A DNA stretch of 9,489 nucleotides from positions 1-9,489 of the forward strand of contig CAMPKL010000098.1 in the NCBI GenBank assembly GCA_946887065.1, in the 5' to 3' direction. Shown here one piece after another: positions 5,700 through 9,489 of this stretch (the first letter of the stretch is position 1; each line of letters begins with the position of its first letter). Source of the DNA: an uncultured Bryobacterales bacterium. GTDB taxonomy: Bacteria > Acidobacteriota > Terriglobia > Bryobacterales > UBA6623. A program made the translations under genes and the position numbers. Below the pieces are notes generated by a model, which worked only from the letters and a program-made list of their open reading frames with translations, made no database searches and had not been told where the DNA came from.

Positions 5700-8603
5700 A
5701 TGACGGCGTCGAGTCGAATGATTTCTAGGATGGGCCTGGGTCGTGTAGTCGCCATTGGAGTCTCTCTTTGGTTCGCCGGCCTCTGCATGGCGCAGACAGT
5801 AGGCAGCGGCTCCGAAATCACGAGGTCTGCCGCAGCCCACGACCAGCGCGTCGACTGGCCGGTCTATCGCGGCGACCCTGGGGCCAACCAGTATTCAGCG
5901 CTGGCGCAGATCAATGCGACCAATGTGCACAAGCTGACGCGGGCTTGGGAACACCACACCGGCGACGCGACGGAACGCTCGACGATGTACTCCAACCCGC
6001 TCGTCGTTGACGGCCTGATGTACTTCTCAACGCCCAGCACGAAGGCTGTGGCGCTGAATGCGGCGACCGGCGAGCAAGTCTGGTCGTTCGATCCGGCGGT
6101 GTACAACGACGGACGAGTCGTTCGCCTGCGCAACCGCGGAGTCACTTACTGGAAAGGCGCAGAGGGCGAAAGAATCTTTCACTTCGTGGGCGACCGAGTC
6201 TACGCGCTGGACGCCCGATCCGGCGAACTATTGAAAAGCTTCGGAACGGGCGGCTACGTCGATCTTCGACAGAATCTCGGCGTTGATCCCGAGGAAGCCG
6301 TCATCCAAATGACAACGCCGGGCTCCGTTTATCAGAATCTCCTGATCCTCGGTTCGCGGGTCAACGAAACCTACGGATCGTCTCCCGGACACATCCGCGC
6401 CTACGACACGGTCACGGGGGAAATGAAGTGGATATTCCACACGATTCCACAGCCCGGCGAATTTGGTCACGATACCTGGAATTGGCCTGAAGGAGAGAGT
6501 ATCGGAGGAGCCAATGCGTGGGGCGGTATCACGATCGACGAAGAGCGGGGATGGGCGTTTGCCGCGACCGGCTCCGCAACGGACGACTTCTATGGCGGGT
6601 TCAGAAAGGGAAACAATCTCTTCGCGAACAGCGTGCTGGCTCTCGATGCCAAGACTGGCGAACGCAAGTGGCACTATCAGACCGTTCACCACGACATTTG
6701 GGATTTCGACAACCCGCCCGCCCCGATCTTAGTCACGCTAAATGACGGCAACACGTCTCGGGATGCAGTGGTTCAACTGACAAAGATGGGCTTCACGTTC
6801 GTCCTTGATCGAGACACCGGCGAACCCATCTTTCCCGTGGAAGAACGCCCAGTACCGCCTTCAGACGTTCCCGGCGAACAGGCTGCGGCCACTCAGCCGT
6901 ATCCGATTATCCCGGCGCCGCTCGCACGTCAAGGGATCACGGAAGCTGACCTCACCGATATCAGTCCGGAGGCCCATGAATATGTTCTCCAAGAGTTCCG
7001 CAAGTACAGATCCGGTTCGATGTACACTCCTCCGAGCCTCCAAGGTACTCTCACCATGCCGGGCAACTTGGGCAGCGCCCAATGGCACGGCGGATCGTTT
7101 GACCCGTTGGTCAATGTCCTTTACGTAAACGCCCACGAAGTGCCGACGATTCACCGGCTTAGGCCGGTATACAGTGGCGGCGCCGCACCGGATAGCGCCG
7201 TGGTCCGCGGCCAACGCATTTACGGAACTTCGTGCATGGCTTGCCACGGATCTGACCGAGAGGGCCGTCCTCCTCAATTCCCTGGCCTGTTGAATACGCA
7301 GTTAAGCGACGATCAGCTTCGCGAGGTTATCACGGAAGGGCGCAACATCATGCCGGCGTTCCCACAACTGTCAAGCCAGCAGTTGGACGCCCTTGTCGCT
7401 TATATCCGCAGCGATGCAGGCTCGATCCCGGAGACCGGCTCGACCGCCACCAGGTTCTCCGTCGATGGGTACATAGAGTTCACCGACCAGGACGGCTATC
7501 CGGGAATCAAGCCGCCTTGGGGCACTTTGAACGCGATCAATATGCTGACCGGCGAAATCCTCTGGAGAGTTCCGCTCGGCGAGTATCCGGAACTTGCCGC
7601 CAAAGGCATCCGCAACACAGGAACCCTGAATTTCGGCGGAGCAGTAGCCACCGCGGGAGGGCTCGTATTCATTGCGGCGACGGCGGACGAGAAAATTCGC
7701 GCCTTCGAAAAGCACACGGGAAGGGTCCTGTGGGAATATCAGTTGCCTGCCGGCGGATATGCCACGCCGAGCGTCTACATGGTGGACGGCAGGCAGTACG
7801 TCGCCATCGCCGCGGGCGGCAGCGGCAAGAATCTCACCAAGTCCGGCGACGCAATCGTTGCGTTCGCGCTGCCTCAGAGTCAGTTGGATCCGTCTCTCTC
7901 CCAACAAACCGCGCCCGCCGAAGGAGAGTGGATTGACCTCTTCGACGGGAAGTCCCTGGACGGATGGGTTCACATGAACGGGGGCCACGATTTCTACGTC
8001 GAGGACGGAGCGATCGTTGGCCGTACGGTGCCGAGCAGCGCCCGAATCAACTCGTTCCTTTGCTCCCTCCAGGAATTCAGCGATTTTGAGCTTGAACTCG
8101 AGACCTACATCGATCCAATCACGAACTCAGGCATACAAATCCGTACGCAAGTTCGAGAGGTGCCGGGCGCTGGCCCGGACTCGCCGGGCCGGTCGGGGAT
8201 GCCGGGGAGAATCAACGGGCCGCAGGTCGAGATCCGCCGGCATTATCCAGGGCTGCCGACGACAGGCGTTCTTTATGGAGAGGCGCTCACCACCGGATGG
8301 CTCTCGTCGCAGGAGAAGATCGAGAAAGGCCACGAGTACGGCGTTGACGACGGATGGAACAAACTGCGGATTGTTGCAAAAGGTCCGAGGATCCAAACCT
8401 GGGTTAACGGTCACCTCGTCGAAGACCTTGTCAACGAAGAGGTATATAAGACTCATCCCAGCGGCTTTATTGCGCTTCAAGTGCACGGCTTAAGCCGTGA
8501 AGTGAGCCAGCCCGAGGCTGTGGAGTTGGGAATTACCACGAACCAATCGCTCATGATGAAGTGGAGGAATATTCGGATTCGGCCCTTGCCTGCAGGCCAA
8601 TAG
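5700..8603 (+). CDS. Exported PQQ-dependent dehydrogenase (glucose-dehydrogenase-like) with inserted cytochrome c domain and C-terminal DUF1080 domain
   Basis: A 967-residue periplasmic or extracellular enzyme. Signal peptide about 1-31 (R6, R10, R15, hydrophobic core, CMA before Q32); no lipobox, because the residue before C29 is Leu. Residues about 50-490 are quinoprotein propeller blades: WPVYRGDPGANQYSAL, GSRVNETYG, HHDIWDFD (330-337), ERPVPPSDVPGE, TQPYP and SMYTPPSLQGTLTMPGN. These blocks resemble membrane quinoprotein glucose dehydrogenase more than methanol dehydrogenase, and the vicinal Cys pair of alcohol dehydrogenases is absent. Residues about 497-580 are a class I cytochrome c: heme site CMACH at 512-516, likely axial ligand M551 in NIMPAF. 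The propeller resumes with KPPWGTLNAI (W607) and ends near 735 (LPAGGYATP, YVAIAAGG, IVAFALP). Residues about 743-964 are a DUF1080/3-keto-disaccharide hydrolase domain (WIDLFDGKSLDGW, NSGIQIR, GPQVEI, WNKLRI, WVNGHLVEDL, MMKWRNIRI). Known for the families: PQQ oxidation of sugars or alcohols, heme c electron acceptance, and hydrolysis of 3-keto-glycosides. That they act in sequence here is inference. The substrate is unknown. Confidence 0.93.
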   Translation: MTASSRMISRMGLGRVVAIGVSLWFAGLCMAQTVGSGSEITRSAAAHDQRVDWPVYRGDPGANQYSALAQINATNVHKLTRAWEHHTGDATERSTMYSNPLVVDGLMYFSTPSTKAVALNAATGEQVWSFDPAVYNDGRVVRLRNRGVTYWKGAEGERIFHFVGDRVYALDARSGELLKSFGTGGYVDLRQNLGVDPEEAVIQMTTPGSVYQNLLILGSRVNETYGSSPGHIRAYDTVTGEMKWIFHTIPQPGEFGHDTWNWPEGESIGGANAWGGITIDEERGWAFAATGSATDDFYGGFRKGNNLFANSVLALDAKTGERKWHYQTVHHDIWDFDNPPAPILVTLNDGNTSRDAVVQLTKMGFTFVLDRDTGEPIFPVEERPVPPSDVPGEQAAATQPYPIIPAPLARQGITEADLTDISPEAHEYVLQEFRKYRSGSMYTPPSLQGTLTMPGNLGSAQWHGGSFDPLVNVLYVNAHEVPTIHRLRPVYSGGAAPDSAVVRGQRIYGTSCMACHGSDREGRPPQFPGLLNTQLSDDQLREVITEGRNIMPAFPQLSSQQLDALVAYIRSDAGSIPETGSTATRFSVDGYIEFTDQDGYPGIKPPWGTLNAINMLTGEILWRVPLGEYPELAAKGIRNTGTLNFGGAVATAGGLVFIAATADEKIRAFEKHTGRVLWEYQLPAGGYATPSVYMVDGRQYVAIAAGGSGKNLTKSGDAIVAFALPQSQLDPSLSQQTAPAEGEWIDLFDGKSLDGWVHMNGGHDFYVEDGAIVGRTVPSSARINSFLCSLQEFSDFELELETYIDPITNSGIQIRTQVREVPGAGPDSPGRSGMPGRINGPQVEIRRHYPGLPTTGVLYGEALTTGWLSSQEKIEKGHEYGVDDGWNKLRIVAKGPRIQTWVNGHLVEDLVNEEVYKTHPSGFIALQVHGLSREVSQPEAVELGITTNQSLMMKWRNIRIRPLPAGQ

Positions 8604-8645
8604 CCAACAGCGGACCGGCAACGAGTTAGGCAGGCCAGGGCGAGC

Positions 8646-9489
8646 ATGAATATTCAGCAAGACGGAATCTCTCCGAACGCAACGCGACTGCTGTTGGCAG
8701 GCTTCGTCGCGATTTTGGCGACAGGCGTAGGCTTCGGCGTTCGCGGGGGCATCCTCGCCAATTGGGGCGTGGAGTTCGGCTTCACCGCCGCTGAACTCGG
8801 CGCCATCACCGGGGCCGGCTTGACCGGCTTTTGCTTTGGGGTCATCATCGGGGGCCTCGTCGTCGACAGGATCGGCTATGGCCGCTTGATTCTGGCGGCC
8901 TTCGTTTTTCACGCCCTGTCGGCGGTAGTTACGTTTGCCGCGATGCCCGAGCACGAGCAGGCCGTCGCCTACAACTTCCTCTATTGGGGAACCTTTATCT
9001 TTGCGGTTGGCAACGGCACTCTTGAGGCAGTCGCCAATCCGCTCGTCGCGACGCTGTTTCCGGGCAAGCGTACGCATTATCTAAATATCTTGCACGCCAG
9101 TTGGCCAGCCGGACTCGTCGCGGGCGGCGTAATCGGCTGGCTGCTCGGCGATCAACTTGGATGGCATTGGAAAGCTCAACTCGCCCTCTTCCTCGTGCCG
9201 ACCGCATTCTACGGGCTGCTGTTCTACGGCCAACACATGCCTCGATCGGAAGCCTCTCAACGAGGTCTTACGCTCAGCAGCATGCTCAAAGACGTGGGCC
9301 TGCTAGGCGCGTTGGTTGTATGTTTCCTCCTGGCTTTATTCTTTGACGATGCGCTCGGCATCCCTCAAGCATGGGCGTATGCATTAGCGGGCATCCTGCT
9401 GGTTGCCGTTGGGTTTGTAACACGATTTTCCCCAGGTTCCGTTTTGCTGTTTGTCCTGTTTGTTGGGCACTCGCTCTTCGGCGCGGTCG
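8646..9489 (+). CDS. Major facilitator superfamily transporter, 3' end outside window
   Basis: An open frame of 281 complete codons runs from the ATG at 8646 to the window edge without a stop. The N-terminus is short and polar, followed by strongly hydrophobic segments at about residues 14-38, 49-73, 79-100, 108-135, 148-168 and 175-193: a normal first MFS half. The loop 2-3 signature is clear (G70, D74, R75, G77, G79, R80). The [16 protein letters not shown] block (146-161) recalls the fucose-permease-like branch, where a similar Asn/Gly-rich helix 5 occurs. After a charged loop (about 196-212) come at least three more hydrophobic stretches before the cut. The gene starts 42 bp after the quinoprotein gene; the CAGGG at 8636-8640 is a weak ribosome binding site, so translation may rely on coupling. 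The role is inner-membrane uptake, probably proton-coupled. Sugar or sugar-acid transport is inferred from the upstream enzyme; the substrate cannot be read from sequence. Confidence 0.9.
   Translation, partial: MNIQQDGISPNATRLLLAGFVAILATGVGFGVRGGILANWGVEFGFTAAELGAITGAGLTGFCFGVIIGGLVVDRIGYGRLILAAFVFHALSAVVTFAAMPEHEQAVAYNFLYWGTFIFAVGNGTLEAVANPLVATLFPGKRTHYLNILHASWPAGLVAGGVIGWLLGDQLGWHWKAQLALFLVPTAFYGLLFYGQHMPRSEASQRGLTLSSMLKDVGLLGALVVCFLLALFFDDALGIPQAWAYALAGILLVAVGFVTRFSPGSVLLFVLFVGHSLFGAV

Noticed and set aside
7900..7935. Possible frameshift or assembly join creating an artificial fusion between the propeller and DUF1080
   Set aside because: The frame is open throughout, a natural linker (SQQTAPAEGEW) connects the domains, and no separate start or ribosome binding site precedes the DUF1080 part, so a real fusion is the simplest reading.
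7371..7988. 205-codon minus-strand open frame opposite the propeller/DUF1080 junction
   Set aside because: It lies entirely within the supported fusion gene and has no recognisable motifs or ribosome binding site.
8490..9077. 195-codon minus-strand open frame opposite the MFS gene and the end of the quinoprotein gene
   Set aside because: The plus strand encodes clear MFS helices with the loop 2-3 signature; the antisense product is highly charged and low in complexity, typical of a shadow of a membrane protein gene.

Overview
The window is a GC-rich bacterial segment (high GC by eye, not counted). All five genes lie on the + strand with short gaps, as one apparent transcription unit cut at both ends. 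The best taxonomic guess is Acidobacteriota (Solibacter/Bryobacter-like or Vicinamibacteria-like). The main reasons are the Oar-like TonB-dependent receptor with an N-terminal carboxypeptidase-regulatory domain and the 'LPLNGRDYLQL' plug motif, and the 3-keto-disaccharide hydrolase (DUF1080) domain attached to a quinoprotein. This is inference from family habits, not a marker-gene assignment.

Layout: (1) 1-1215, the 3' part of a Tm-1-like/UPF0261 protein whose first codons lie before the window. (2) 1237-2127, its usual partner, a TIM-barrel protein annotated as 'phosphoenolpyruvate hydrolase family'. In plants these two are one polypeptide, the tomato Tm-1 protein. (3) 2185-5571, a large outer-membrane TonB-dependent receptor with no SusD partner in the window. 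(4) A 128-bp gap with a strong GC-rich hairpin. (5) 5700-8603, an exported three-part enzyme: a quinoprotein glucose-dehydrogenase-like propeller, a c-type cytochrome domain inserted before its last blades, and a C-terminal DUF1080 domain. (6) 8646 to the window edge, an MFS transporter cut off by the window end.

Working model (inference): the receptor brings a sugar-like or glycosidic compound across the outer membrane. The periplasmic PQQ/heme c/DUF1080 protein oxidises it and may cleave the oxidised (keto) glycoside. The MFS protein takes the product into the cytoplasm. The Tm-1-like pair would act in the cytoplasm on an unknown step. The PQQ-cytochrome-DUF1080 fusion, which could join oxidation, electron transfer and glycoside cleavage in one chain, is the most interesting item here. 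I saw no tRNA, rRNA, CRISPR array, insertion sequence or transposase.
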